Of a stretch of DNA of 64,000 nucleotides, positions 16,821 through 25,402 are shown one piece after another. This DNA comes from Aminobacter anthyllidis (GTDB taxonomy: Bacteria > Pseudomonadota > Alphaproteobacteria > Rhizobiales > Rhizobiaceae). Where the stretch lies: contig NZ_JAFLWW010000002.1 in assembly GCF_018555685.1 (NCBI RefSeq), forward strand, positions 434,001-498,000, read 5' to 3'. The notes below the pieces were generated by a model, which was given only the letters and a program-made list of their open reading frames with translations, was not told where the DNA came from and did no database searches. A program made the translations under genes and the position numbers. Within the stretch, counting starts at the first letter, position 1; every line of letters starts with the position of its first letter.

Positions 16821-18569
16821 TCAGGCTTCGGCCCGCACCTTATGGTCAGCCCCATGTTGAAGCCATTTCGCGGCCGGCGGTTCGAACCCGACCGAGCGTA
16901 CCAGCGACGGCACCTGGCGGGTGTCGAGTTCGAAATGCTGGTTGCGACGGTCGATGGTAGGCACGGCGGCGATCAGTTTCCTGGTATAGGGATGCTGCGG
17001 GTCCGACAGCACCGATTTCGCATCGCCGATCTCGACGATCTGTCCGGCATACATCACCGCGACGCGGTGCGCGATACGCTCGACGACGGCCATGTCGTGC
17101 GAGATGAACAGGTAGGCGAGACCGTATTCGTGCTGCAGGTCGACCAGCAGTTCGAGCACCCGCGCCTGGACCGAAACGTCGAGCGCCGAGACCGCCTCGT
17201 CGAGCACCACGACCGACGGGTTGAGCATCAGCGCGCGCGCAATGCACAGGCGCTGCCTCTGGCCGCCGGAGAACTGGTGCGGATAGCGCGCCAGGCTGTC
17301 CTCGGGCAGGCCAACGCGCTTGAGCAGCGCGGCCATCCGGGCGCGAACGGCGGCGTCAATCGGCTGCCCGGTGGCGATCACCGGCTCGGCAAGGAGCTGT
17401 TCGACGTTGAGGCGCGGGTTGAGCGAGGCATAGGGGTTCTGGAACACCATCTGCACCGGCAGCCGGCTCTGGCCGGGGCGTGCAGCCTGCGCTTCGACGG
17501 AGAATGCGCCACGCGTCGGCGACACCAGCCCGAGCACGGCGCGCGCGGTGGTCGACTTGCCCGAACCGCTTTCGCCGACGATCGCCAGCGTTTCGCCCGG
17601 CATCAGGTCGAAGGCGACGCCGTCGACGGCGTGCACCGCGCCAACCGGCTTGCTGAACCAGCCGCCCTTCAGCGGATAGCGCACGACGAGGTCGTCGACC
17701 TCGAGCGTCGGCTTGGGCAGCGGCGCGGTTGTCCGTGCTCCGTCCGTTCTCGCGGCTGTACCGCTGGAGAAATGCGGCACCGCGTGCAGCAGATGCTGTG
17801 TGTAGGGGTGTTGCGGCTTGTCGAGGATCTGGCTCAGTTCGCCCTGCTCGACCACCCTGCCATCCTGCATCACCATCACCCGGTCGGCGATGCCCGCAAC
17901 GAGGCCGATGTCATGGCTGATGAAGATCATCGACATGCCGGTCTCGCGCTTGAGCTCCGCCAGCAGCGCCATGATCTGCGCCTGCACGGTGACGTCGAGC
18001 GCGGTTGTCGGCTCGTCGGCGATAAGCAGGCGCGGATTGCAGGCCAGCGCCATGGCGATCATCACGCGCTGCAGCATGCCGCCGGAAAGCTGGTTGGGGG
18101 TTGCCTTGAGCCGGCGTTCGGCATCTGGAATGCGCACCCGCTCGAGTGCATCCCTGGCTGCGGCCTGCGCCTGCTTGCCGGTCAGGCCGCGATGCAGGCG
18201 GAACGATTCCTCGATCTGCGCGCCGATGGTCAGCACCGGATTGAGCGACGTCATCGGTTCCTGGAAGATCACGCCGATCTCGGCGCCGCGAATGCCTGTC
18301 AGCTCCTGCTTGCCGGCGCTGGTGACGTCAAGGACGCTGCCGTCGGCGCGCAGCAGTTCGATCTTGCCGCTGGTGATGCGCCCGCCGGCATAGTCGATCA
18401 GGCGATTGCTGGAGAGCGCGGTCACGGACTTGCCCGAGCCGCTCTCGCCGACGATCGCAAGCACCTCGCCGACGCCGAGGTCGAAGCTCACACCGTGCAC
18501 CACCTCCTTTTCGGCGGCAGCCTGGCCGAAACTGACGTGCAAATCGCGAATGGAAAGGATCGGCTTCAT
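16821..18569 (-). CDS. Fused oligopeptide ABC transporter ATPase (DppD-DppF type)
   Basis: A 582-residue protein with two complete nucleotide-binding domains in tandem. Domain 1 (about residues 1-260) has GESGSGKS, LSGGMLQR and LLIADEPTTALD; domain 2 (about 290-570) has GESGSGKST, FSGGQRQRL and VVLDEAVSALD. These correspond to the separate DppD and DppF ATPases of dipeptide transporters. The sequence between the domains is rich in Ala and Thr (TAARTDGARTTAP). It energises the permeases encoded immediately upstream. ATG at 18569 starts 1 base after the preceding stop; an upstream frame extension overlaps that gene and lacks domain sequence. Confidence 0.93.
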   Translation of the reverse strand: MKPILSIRDLHVSFGQAAAEKEVVHGVSFDLGVGEVLAIVGESGSGKSVTALSSNRLIDYAGGRITSGKIELLRADGSVLDVTSAGKQELTGIRGAEIGVIFQEPMTSLNPVLTIGAQIEESFRLHRGLTGKQAQAAARDALERVRIPDAERRLKATPNQLSGGMLQRVMIAMALACNPRLLIADEPTTALDVTVQAQIMALLAELKRETGMSMIFISHDIGLVAGIADRVMVMQDGRVVEQGELSQILDKPQHPYTQHLLHAVPHFSSGTAARTDGARTTAPLPKPTLEVDDLVVRYPLKGGWFSKPVGAVHAVDGVAFDLMPGETLAIVGESGSGKSTTARAVLGLVSPTRGAFSVEAQAARPGQSRLPVQMVFQNPYASLNPRLNVEQLLAEPVIATGQPIDAAVRARMAALLKRVGLPEDSLARYPHQFSGGQRQRLCIARALMLNPSVVVLDEAVSALDVSVQARVLELLVDLQHEYGLAYLFISHDMAVVERIAHRVAVMYAGQIVEIGDAKSVLSDPQHPYTRKLIAAVPTIDRRNQHFELDTRQVPSLVRSVGFEPPAAKWLQHGADHKVRAEA

Positions 18570-18570
18570 C

Positions 18571-19404
18571 TCACGCCCTTCTCGTCTTGGGGTCGAGGAT
18601 GTCGCGCAGCGCATCACCGAGCAGATTGAAGCCCAGGATCGAGAGCATGATGGCGACAGCCGGGAATGCCAGCAGCCACGGCGCCTGCTCCATCAGGTTG
18701 CGGGCGTCGCTCAGCATCAGCCCAAGCGATGAGGCCGGCGGCTGGGTGCCGAGGCCAAGGAAGCTCAACCCTGCCTCGGTCAGCAGCGCCCAGGCGAGCG
18801 CCAATGTCACCTGCACGGTGAGCGGCGCCACCAGATTGAGCAGAAGGTGGCGGGTCAGGATATAGGAGCGGCTGGAGCCGAAGGTACGGGCAGCGTCGAC
18901 GAACTCGCGCTCCTTGAGCGACAGGGCCGGACCACGCACGACCCGGGTGAAGATCGGCGTGTAGACGATGCTGATCGCAGCGACGCTGGTCCATGTGCCT
19001 GGGCCGACGATCGTCACGATCAGCAGCGCCAGAAGAATTGCCGGGAATGCGAGCAGCACGTCCATCAACCGCATCATCACCGTGTCCCAGCGCTTGCCAT
19101 ACCAGGCGGCAGTGAGGCCAAGCACTGTCCCGGCAAGCGTCGCGAATGCCACGGAAAAGAAGGCGACCGTGAACGACTGGCCGACGCCTTTCATCAGACG
19201 GCTCATGACGTCGCGGCCAAACAGGTCCGTGCCCATCAGATAAGACGACGACGGCGCCTGCAGGCGGTCGATGCGATACTGCATCAACGGATCATGCGGC
19301 GTCAGCCCAACCGCACCAAGCAAGGCGACAACCAGATAAAGCAGCACGATGGCGCCGCCGATGCGACCGCTCGGATGCGAAAAGATGGCCTTCACGACAC
19401 GCAT
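18571..19404 (-). CDS. Oligopeptide ABC transporter permease (DppC type)
   Basis: A 277-residue inner-membrane permease. One N-terminal membrane segment (GGAIVLLYLVVALLGAVGL) is followed by the periplasmic LMGTDLFGRDVMSRLMKG motif typical of DppC and OppC, then the BPD_transp_1 domain with the cytoplasmic coupling EAA region DAARTFGSSRSYILTRHLLLN. Its ATG overlaps the upstream permease stop by one base (TGATG), with GGAGGG 8 bases before; a TTG one codon earlier is less likely. It pairs with the DppB-type subunit to import wall peptides or muropeptides. Confidence 0.93.
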   Translation of the reverse strand: MRVVKAIFSHPSGRIGGAIVLLYLVVALLGAVGLTPHDPLMQYRIDRLQAPSSSYLMGTDLFGRDVMSRLMKGVGQSFTVAFFSVAFATLAGTVLGLTAAWYGKRWDTVMMRLMDVLLAFPAILLALLIVTIVGPGTWTSVAAISIVYTPIFTRVVRGPALSLKEREFVDAARTFGSSRSYILTRHLLLNLVAPLTVQVTLALAWALLTEAGLSFLGLGTQPPASSLGLMLSDARNLMEQAPWLLAFPAVAIMLSILGFNLLGDALRDILDPKTRRA

Positions 19405-20363
19405 CAACGGCCCTCCAGGCGAATACGGGGGTCGAGCGCGGCGTAGGCGAGGTCGACGAGCAGATTGACGATCATGAAGTTGAGGGCGATGAACAGCACC
19501 GCGCCCTGCACCAGGGCATAGTCTCGCTGGAGGATCGCCTCCAGCACCATGCGGCCAAGCCCGGGCAAGGCATAGATCTGCTCGACGATGACCGCGCCGC
19601 CAAGCAGGTAGCCGAACTCGATGCCGCTCAAGGTTACGACTGGCACGAGCGCATTGGGCAAGGCATGGCGCCAGATCACGCTGCGCTCGGACGCGCCCTT
19701 GCTGCGCGCGGTGCGCACATAGTCGTCGCTCAGCACGTCGAGCATTGCCGAGCGCGAGACGCGCGTGACCGAAGCGGCGAAGGCGCAGCCGAGCGTGACC
19801 GCGGGCAGGATCATCTGGCTGAGGTTCTCCAGCGGGTCCTGCCAGAACGGCGTAAAGATGCCCATCGTCGGCAGCACTCCGAAGCCGGCGGAGAGAATGT
19901 AGATCAGGATCAGGCCGACGACGAAGCTTGGCGTCGACTGGCCGATCATCGCAGCAATGCGCACGCCGAGGTCGGCTGGACGCTCATTGCGCGTGGCGGC
20001 AAAAACCCCAGCGGGCACGCCGATCGACAGCGCGATAAGCATCGACAGCAGGGCCAGTTCCAGCGTCAGCGGGAAGCGCTCCAGAATGACAGTCAACACC
20101 GGCTTGCCATAAGTTACCGATATGCCGAGATCGCCGCTGAACAGACCGGTGAACCAGCGCCAGTACTGGATGGGCCATGGCTGGTCGATGCCGAAATAGA
20201 TGGCCAGGGAGTCGCGCTGCTGCGGCGTCAGCAGGCCGGCTTCGGTCCCCAGCATCGCGGTGATGGAATCGCCCGGCACCAGCCGTATGGCGACGAAGAC
20301 GACAACCGAAACCCCGATCAGGACTAACGGGAAGGCCTTGAGGCGACGTATCACATAATTCAT
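19404..20363 (-). CDS. Oligopeptide ABC transporter permease (DppB type)
   Basis: A 319-residue permease starting MNYVIRRLKAFPLVLIGVSV, the typical first membrane segment of DppB proteins, followed by VRLVPGDSI-like IRLVPGDSITAMLG and a BPD_transp_1 domain containing the coupling segment VRTARSKGASERSVIWRHAL. The open frame extends further upstream but the added residues are arginine-rich out-of-family sequence; ATG at 20363 is the right start. It forms the heterodimeric channel with the DppC-type subunit. It lies 143 bases after the binding-protein gene, a gap that holds two stem-loops. Confidence 0.93.
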   Translation of the reverse strand: MNYVIRRLKAFPLVLIGVSVVVFVAIRLVPGDSITAMLGTEAGLLTPQQRDSLAIYFGIDQPWPIQYWRWFTGLFSGDLGISVTYGKPVLTVILERFPLTLELALLSMLIALSIGVPAGVFAATRNERPADLGVRIAAMIGQSTPSFVVGLILIYILSAGFGVLPTMGIFTPFWQDPLENLSQMILPAVTLGCAFAASVTRVSRSAMLDVLSDDYVRTARSKGASERSVIWRHALPNALVPVVTLSGIEFGYLLGGAVIVEQIYALPGLGRMVLEAILQRDYALVQGAVLFIALNFMIVNLLVDLAYAALDPRIRLEGR

Positions 20364-20410
20364 GGCATGCGCCTCAGGTCGGGTGCATCGGTTCTGAAAT
20401 GGTGGGCCAA

Positions 20411-20461
20411 AGCGCTGCTTTCGCAGCGCTGGCGGTCGCCATCGGCTCAACGGCGACCGCC
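20411..20461 (-). other. Tandem intercistronic stem-loops after the binding-protein gene
   Basis: Two perfect hairpins stand side by side: AGCGCTGC/GCAGCGCT (20411-20418 with 20423-20430) and GGCGGTCGCC/GGCGACCGCC (20431-20440 with 20452-20461). There is no T run. In binding-protein transporter operons such structures often protect the upstream mRNA and let the binding protein be made in excess of the permeases; that is the likely role. Confidence 0.6.
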
Positions 20462-20506
20462 TTCGAGCGGCGGCAGGGAGAGTGCCCGCCGCCCAAACTC
20501 TCATTG

Positions 20507-22018
20507 CTACTGGATAGTCACCTTGCCAAGGCTGACCAGGGAGCCCGTCGGCATCGGAACGAAGCCCTGCACGTTCTTCTGCTGGGCGGTGTAACCAAAG
20601 CCGGTGTAGAGCCAGATCCACGGCGCCTTTTCGGCAAGCTGCTTGTCGAAGTCGGCGAAGATCGCCTTGCGCTTCTCCGGATCGGTCTCGGCGCGGCCCT
20701 GCAGCAGCAGCGCATCGAGGCTGTCATCCGCGAAGTTGGAAACCTTCTGCAGGTTGCCGTTCTTGGTCCAGTAGCGGTTGTACATGGTGTAGGGATCGGG
20801 GCGTCCGCCATTCAGCGCCACCGCCATGTCGAAGTCGCCCTTGAGCCAGGTGTCGACATAGACATTGAGCTCCATCATCTTGATGTCGAGCTTGACGCCG
20901 ATCTCGGCCAGCTGCGACTGCAGCACCTGAGCTTCGGCCGCCGCTGTCGGGGGCTCGCCGGTGGCAGCGATCACCGTTGCGGTGAAGCCGTCGGCAAAGC
21001 CGGCATCGGCCATCAGTTTCTTTGCCTTCTCGACATCCTGCTTGTAGCAGAACAGCGAGTTCGGATCGGAGGCGAAGAACGGCATCGTCAGCGGCCCGGT
21101 CACCCGTCCTTCGCCGAGCGAGGCGGTGTCGAGCACGGCCTGCCGGTCGACGGCGCAGGAAATCGCCTGGCGCACGGCGAGTTCGTTCATCGGCTTGCGC
21201 GCCGGGTTGAGCTGCAGCACATGGTAGGCCAACAGTGGCGCGCGGTTGAGCTGGAGCTTGGGCTCGTTGGGCACGAGCGTCGCGATCAATGGATCGTTGA
21301 GCAGCGCGAAGTCGACCTGCCCGGTGCGCATAGCGGCGAGGATCGCGGTCTCGTCTGGAAGAACACTGATTTCAATGCCGTCCACGCCGGTCGGGCCGCC
21401 GGCCCATTCCTTGTTGGCGACAAGCACTTCCTTGGAATTCGGGTCCCACTTTTCCAGCTTGAAAGGACCCGAACCGATCGCCTTGGTGCCGATGGTACCG
21501 GCGGCAATTTCAGTTGCCGGCACGATCGACGAATTGGTGTCGGTCATGGCGGTCAGGATCGGAGCGTCGGGCTGCTTCAGCTTGAACACGACGGTGCCTG
21601 CATCGGGCGCTTCGATGCTCTCGATGGACAGGTAGTTGGCGCGGTTGGCCGCACCCGTCTTCTCGTCGAGGATGCGCTCGAACGATGCCTTCACGTCGGC
21701 GGAGGTGACGGCGGCGCCGTTCTGGAACTTGGCCTTCGGGTCGAGCTTGAAGGTGAGCTGCTTGCCGTCGTCGGAGAATTCCCAACTGGTCGCAACGCCG
21801 GGAATGATCTTCAGGTCAGCGTCGAGGCGCACCAATGGCTCATAGATCAGTTCGAGCAGGCGCAGCGACGAGAACGCCGTCTGCTTGTGCGGGTCGAGAC
21901 CGGTCGCATCCTGTGCCCAGGCCATGCGCAGCGTTGCCGCGCCTGCCTGGCTAATGGCGGACAGACCAATCATCGCGGCTGTCGTCAACCCAAGGAAATA
22001 TTTGAATCTGCTTGTCAT
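20507..22018 (-). CDS. Oligopeptide/muropeptide ABC transporter substrate-binding protein
   Basis: A 503-residue family 5 (DppA/OppA) extracellular binding protein. A signal peptide (about residues 1-27, ending SQAGA) precedes ATLRMAWAQDATGLDPHK. The family signature appears as LDADLKIIPGVATSWEFSDDGKQLTFKL. Such proteins bind di- and oligopeptides, and some bind muropeptides. Its position between murQ and the permeases, in an operon with anmK and a MurA homologue, points to peptidoglycan fragments as the ligand, though this is inferred. GGGAGGATGAT precedes the ATG. Confidence 0.92.
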   Translation of the reverse strand: MTSRFKYFLGLTTAAMIGLSAISQAGAATLRMAWAQDATGLDPHKQTAFSSLRLLELIYEPLVRLDADLKIIPGVATSWEFSDDGKQLTFKLDPKAKFQNGAAVTSADVKASFERILDEKTGAANRANYLSIESIEAPDAGTVVFKLKQPDAPILTAMTDTNSSIVPATEIAAGTIGTKAIGSGPFKLEKWDPNSKEVLVANKEWAGGPTGVDGIEISVLPDETAILAAMRTGQVDFALLNDPLIATLVPNEPKLQLNRAPLLAYHVLQLNPARKPMNELAVRQAISCAVDRQAVLDTASLGEGRVTGPLTMPFFASDPNSLFCYKQDVEKAKKLMADAGFADGFTATVIAATGEPPTAAAEAQVLQSQLAEIGVKLDIKMMELNVYVDTWLKGDFDMAVALNGGRPDPYTMYNRYWTKNGNLQKVSNFADDSLDALLLQGRAETDPEKRKAIFADFDKQLAEKAPWIWLYTGFGYTAQQKNVQGFVPMPTGSLVSLGKVTIQ

Positions 22019-22069
22019 ATCATCCTCCCGTTATCTCATCTCCCAGCACGGCATCGTGGCCGCCCGGCA

Positions 22070-23029
22070 TCACATCGACGCGGGCCTCGCGTCCTGGATT
22101 GCTTTTCGCAAGAAGCCGCTCGCCCCTTCCAGCGCAAATTGCGCCTCAGCGAGGCTCATCCCCGTCATTACGATGAGGATCGCCAGCTTCACGTCATTTT
22201 CGGTCTGGACCAGTGCTGCCTGCGCATCTTCCAGCGTGCACTCGGTCGCCTGCATGACGATGCGCGCAGCCCTTGCCACGAGCTTCTTGTTCGAGGCCTT
22301 CAGGTCGACCATCAGGTTTTCGTAGGTCTTGCCGATGCCGATCATGCTGGCAGTGGTCAGCATGTTGAGCACGAGCTTCTCGGCCGTGCCCGACTTCATG
22401 CGTGTCGACCCCGTCAGTGCCTCGGGGCCGACGACAGGCGAAATCGCGATGTCGGCGATAGCGGCGATAGCCGACTGGGGATTGCATGACAGGGCGACCG
22501 CGGTCGCTCCGACATTCCTGGCGTGGTTGAGGCCGCCGATGACATAGGGCGTGCGGCCGCTCGCGGCGATGCCGACCACGACATCTTTCGAAGTCAGGTT
22601 GATTTCGGCCAGTGCCTCGGCGCCCTTGGCCTGGCTGTCTTCCGCGCCTTCCGTAGCCTTCAACAGGGCGCTGTAGCCGCCGGCGATGAGACCGACCACC
22701 ATTGTCGGCGGCACGCGGAATGTCGGCGGGCATTCGGAAGCATCGAGCACGCCAATCCGGCCGCTGGTTCCGGCGCCCATGTAGATCAGCCGCCCGCCTT
22801 CCCGGAAGGCCCAGGTAATACGGTCGACGGCAGCGGCGATCTCGGGGATGACCTTCTCGACCGCATGCGCGACAAGCTTGTCTTCGTCGTTGATTTTTCT
22901 CAGGACCTCGACCGTCGGCAGCAGGTCGATATCCATGGTGCGCGGGTTCCGCTCCTCGGAAACCAACCGCTCCAGTTCCGAAATCAAGGCTTGTTCTGAC
23001 ACGCTCGCCACCTGCCCGGTTCTCGTCAT
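22070..23029 (-). CDS. murQ: N-acetylmuramic acid 6-phosphate etherase
   Basis: A 319-residue lyase-type etherase that cleaves the lactyl ether of MurNAc-6-phosphate to GlcNAc-6-phosphate and D-lactate. The SIS fold carries [22 protein letters not shown], with the catalytic Glu in ASECPP, and ATEGAEDS supplies the second Glu. [22 protein letters not shown] near the C-terminus is highly typical. Length matches the family. The gene follows an internal promoter with operator sites (23074-23125) and is 51 bases before the binding-protein gene. GAGG lies 8 bases upstream of the start. Confidence 0.96.
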   Translation of the reverse strand: MTRTGQVASVSEQALISELERLVSEERNPRTMDIDLLPTVEVLRKINDEDKLVAHAVEKVIPEIAAAVDRITWAFREGGRLIYMGAGTSGRIGVLDASECPPTFRVPPTMVVGLIAGGYSALLKATEGAEDSQAKGAEALAEINLTSKDVVVGIAASGRTPYVIGGLNHARNVGATAVALSCNPQSAIAAIADIAISPVVGPEALTGSTRMKSGTAEKLVLNMLTTASMIGIGKTYENLMVDLKASNKKLVARAARIVMQATECTLEDAQAALVQTENDVKLAILIVMTGMSLAEAQFALEGASGFLRKAIQDARPASM

Positions 23030-23073
23030 TGCATGAGCCTCATCGAGCCGGATCCCTCGAGGCTTTCATTAAC

Positions 23074-23125
23074 TTTTTAGAATGTAATATTCCTCATGTC
23101 AACAATATTTGGAATGGATTATTCC
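23074..23125 (-). promoter_or_regulatory. Internal murQ promoter with two GGAAT-N5-ATTCC operators
   Basis: Read on the minus strand, TTGACA (23097-23102) and TAAAAA (23074-23079) are separated by exactly 17 bases. One operator-like palindrome (23079-23093, GGAAT-ATTAC-ATTCT) fills the spacer and touches the -10; a second (23111-23125, GGAAT-AATCC-ATTCC) lies 8 bases upstream of the -35. The two are 32 bp apart, on the same DNA face. The same motif is found at the murA/rpiR promoter, making the RpiR protein the likely binder. Confidence 0.65.
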
Positions 23126-24015
23126 ATCGAGATAGCCCGGTCGAGCCGCCTGGCAAGGATGATCGCGCCGGAAACAGCATCGCCGTCGGCCGGCTTGAGA
23201 CGGCGGCGAACATCGGGCGCAAGCCAGGGTTCCAGCGGGCTCGCCAGGCCACCGAGAAGGGTTACGCGGGGCACGCCCTTGTCGAACAGCGTGCGCACAA
23301 TGGTATCGATCTGCTCGGCAGCAGCCTGCACGATGCGCCGGCCGGCCGCGTCGCCCTGGTCGGCGTGGCGCATGACGGTTGGCGCCAATGCCGCGTAGTC
23401 GGTCGCAGTCGCCCGGTCCATCCAGGCCACCGCCTCCATCGGATCGTCGTGGAAACGCTGCATGACTTCAGTCAGAAGTGCGGAGCGGTCCTGCCGGCCG
23501 TCATGGGCGCGGAGTGCGAGTTGCACCGCCTTCAACCCCAGGTCGGCGCCGCTGCCTTCATCCGAAATCGGAAAGCCGTAGCCACCGACCCTGAGGTCTC
23601 GCCCGTCGACGAAACCCAAGCCAATCGACCCGGTGCCGGCGATGACGATCGCGCCGTCCCTGCCCGAATGGGCGCCAAGGCAGGCCCCCATGCCGTCGCT
23701 GGTGAAATCGATCGCGGCAAAAGGATGCTCGAGCGCCTTCAGTGCTTCCAGGGCACCCTTGCGGCCGATACCGGCAAGGCCGATCCCGGCGAAGGTCCGC
23801 GCCAGTTCGGCAGTGCCAAAGCCGGCCTCCTCGACGGCCGCACCAAAGGCGCGGGCCATCGACGCCCAGGCAACGTCGATGCCGAGCCTTGTCGTCGCCG
23901 GCCCTGAAAGCCCCTGGCCGAGCACGTTGCCGGCCTCGTCGACAATCCGGGCACGGCAGCCGGTGCCGCCGCCATCGACGCCGAGATAGAAATGAGGTCG
24001 AACTGCGTCGGTCAT
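23119..24015 (-). CDS. BadF/BadG-family amino-sugar kinase (MurNAc/GlcNAc kinase candidate)
   Basis: A 298-residue ASKHA-fold kinase. The N-terminal phosphate loop is YLGVDGGGTGCRARIVDEAG; IVIAGTGSIGLGF and GGYGFPISDEGSGADLG complete the ATP-binding core. This family includes mammalian-type GlcNAc kinases and the clostridial MurK that phosphorylates MurNAc and GlcNAc. With MurQ downstream and MurA upstream, phosphorylation of a salvaged amino sugar is the likely role. The ATG at 24015 overlaps the murA stop (ATGA), so translation is probably coupled. The last codons overlap an operator for the next gene. Confidence 0.85.
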   Translation of the reverse strand: MTDAVRPHFYLGVDGGGTGCRARIVDEAGNVLGQGLSGPATTRLGIDVAWASMARAFGAAVEEAGFGTAELARTFAGIGLAGIGRKGALEALKALEHPFAAIDFTSDGMGACLGAHSGRDGAIVIAGTGSIGLGFVDGRDLRVGGYGFPISDEGSGADLGLKAVQLALRAHDGRQDRSALLTEVMQRFHDDPMEAVAWMDRATATDYAALAPTVMRHADQGDAAGRRIVQAAAEQIDTIVRTLFDKGVPRVTLLGGLASPLEPWLAPDVRRRLKPADGDAVSGAIILARRLDRAISME

Positions 24016-25268
24016 CCCGGCAGCCGCTCGATGGTCGCGCCGCACATGCGCAGCTTGCGGTCGAGGCTCTCATAGCCCCGGTCGAGATGGTAGACGCGGT
24101 TGACGATGCTCTCGCCCTCGGCGACCAGTGCTGCGAGCACCAGCGACACCGAGGCGCGCAGGTCAGTGGCCATCACCTGTGCCCCGCGCAGCGGCATGCC
24201 GCCACGCACCAGCGCGGTGGTGCCCTGCAAGGTGATGTTGGCGCCGAGGCGGACAAGTTCCGGCACATGCATGAAGCGGTTCTCGAACACCGTCTCGCGC
24301 AACAGCGATGCGCCTTGCGCGCAGCACATCAGCGCCATGAACTGCGCCTGCAGATCGGTCGGAAAACCCGGGTAAGGTTCCGTCGTGAGGTCGACAGGCG
24401 TCAACGGGCCATCGCGTGAGACGATCAGGCCGCGATCGCCGGGCCACACGCTGACTCCCGCCGCTTCCAGCACCTGGACGACGGACGCCATGTGTTCGAG
24501 CCGCGCATTGGTGAGTTCGAGCTGGCCGCCAGTTATCGCCGCGGCAATGGCATAGGTTCCCGCCTCGATGCGGTCGGGAATCGTGTGGTGGGCGGCCGCG
24601 CGCCAGGAGGTTCCACCCTGGACGAGAATGCGGTGCGTGCCCGCGCCTTCGATGCTTACACCCATGGCGCTGAGGCAGGCGGCGAGATCCATCACCTCGG
24701 GCTCGCGCGCGGCGTTGACGATCTCGGTCTCGCCCTTTGCCGTGGTGGCCGCCATCATCGCCGTCTCGGTCGCGCCCACCGAGGGCGAGCCGAGCACGAT
24801 GCGCGTGCCCGTCAATCCGTTAGGTGCGGAAGCAACGATCGAACCACCCTGGATGCCAATGTCGGCGCCCAACTGTCCCAGCGCCTTGATGTGCATGTCG
24901 ACAGGCCGCGCGCCGATCGCGCAGCCGCCGGGCAGCGACACCCGGGCCTTGCCGAAACGGGCGAGCAGCGGCCCAAGCACCAGCACCGTGGCGCGCATCT
25001 TGCGAACGGTGTCGTAGCTGGTTTCGCGGGAAGAGGCGGCGCTGGCATCGATGATGACGACGCTGCCCTGCCGGCTGACCCGTGCGCCGTGCTGGGCGAT
25101 GACGCCGAGCATGTTTTCGACATCGCTCACCGCTGGCAGGTTGGTCAACTGGAGCGGTTCTGGGCTCAGCAGCGACGCTGCGATTTGCGGCAATGCAGCG
25201 TTCTTGGCTCCGGAGATGGCGACTGCCCCTTGCAGCCTCTGCCCGCCGACAATTCGCAACTTGTCCAT
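24012..25268 (-). CDS. murA: UDP-N-acetylglucosamine 1-carboxyvinyltransferase (MurA family)
   Basis: A 418-residue EPSP-synthase-fold enzyme that transfers enolpyruvyl to UDP-GlcNAc, the first committed step of peptidoglycan synthesis. SGAKNAALP near residue 20 holds the Lys-Asn pair; the loop [14 protein letters not shown] carries the catalytic Cys that fosfomycin alkylates, so no resistance substitution is visible. [16 protein letters not shown] and the [17 protein letters not shown] segment are typical. It is the first gene of the recycling operon, an unusual place for murA; a housekeeping copy presumably exists elsewhere, making this an inducible paralogue, but the window cannot prove that. 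Confidence 0.93.
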   Translation of the reverse strand: MDKLRIVGGQRLQGAVAISGAKNAALPQIAASLLSPEPLQLTNLPAVSDVENMLGVIAQHGARVSRQGSVVIIDASAASSRETSYDTVRKMRATVLVLGPLLARFGKARVSLPGGCAIGARPVDMHIKALGQLGADIGIQGGSIVASAPNGLTGTRIVLGSPSVGATETAMMAATTAKGETEIVNAAREPEVMDLAACLSAMGVSIEGAGTHRILVQGGTSWRAAAHHTIPDRIEAGTYAIAAAITGGQLELTNARLEHMASVVQVLEAAGVSVWPGDRGLIVSRDGPLTPVDLTTEPYPGFPTDLQAQFMALMCCAQGASLLRETVFENRFMHVPELVRLGANITLQGTTALVRGGMPLRGAQVMATDLRASVSLVLAALVAEGESIVNRVYHLDRGYESLDRKLRMCGATIERLPG

Positions 25269-25339
25269 ATCAAAGAATCCGTCCAGCAGCCGGTCGAAAC
25301 GGCCGAACTGACAAGAGAGTTGATCGGATTATTCTTCTC

Positions 25340-25368
25340 TGTCAACCTATTGTGGAATATTCTATTCC
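25340..25368 (-). promoter_or_regulatory. murA promoter -35 with GGAAT-N5-ATTCC operator (shared with rpiR)
   Basis: On the minus strand GGAATAGAATATTCC (25354-25368) is followed after 8 bases by TTGACA (25340-25345), the same geometry as upstream of murQ. The -10 is not obvious. The site is midway between murA and the divergent rpiR gene, so it could also serve autoregulation. Confidence 0.55.
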
Positions 25369-25402
25369 GCTCATTTCTGGATGAGAAAGCTCGAGGAGCG
25401 TG

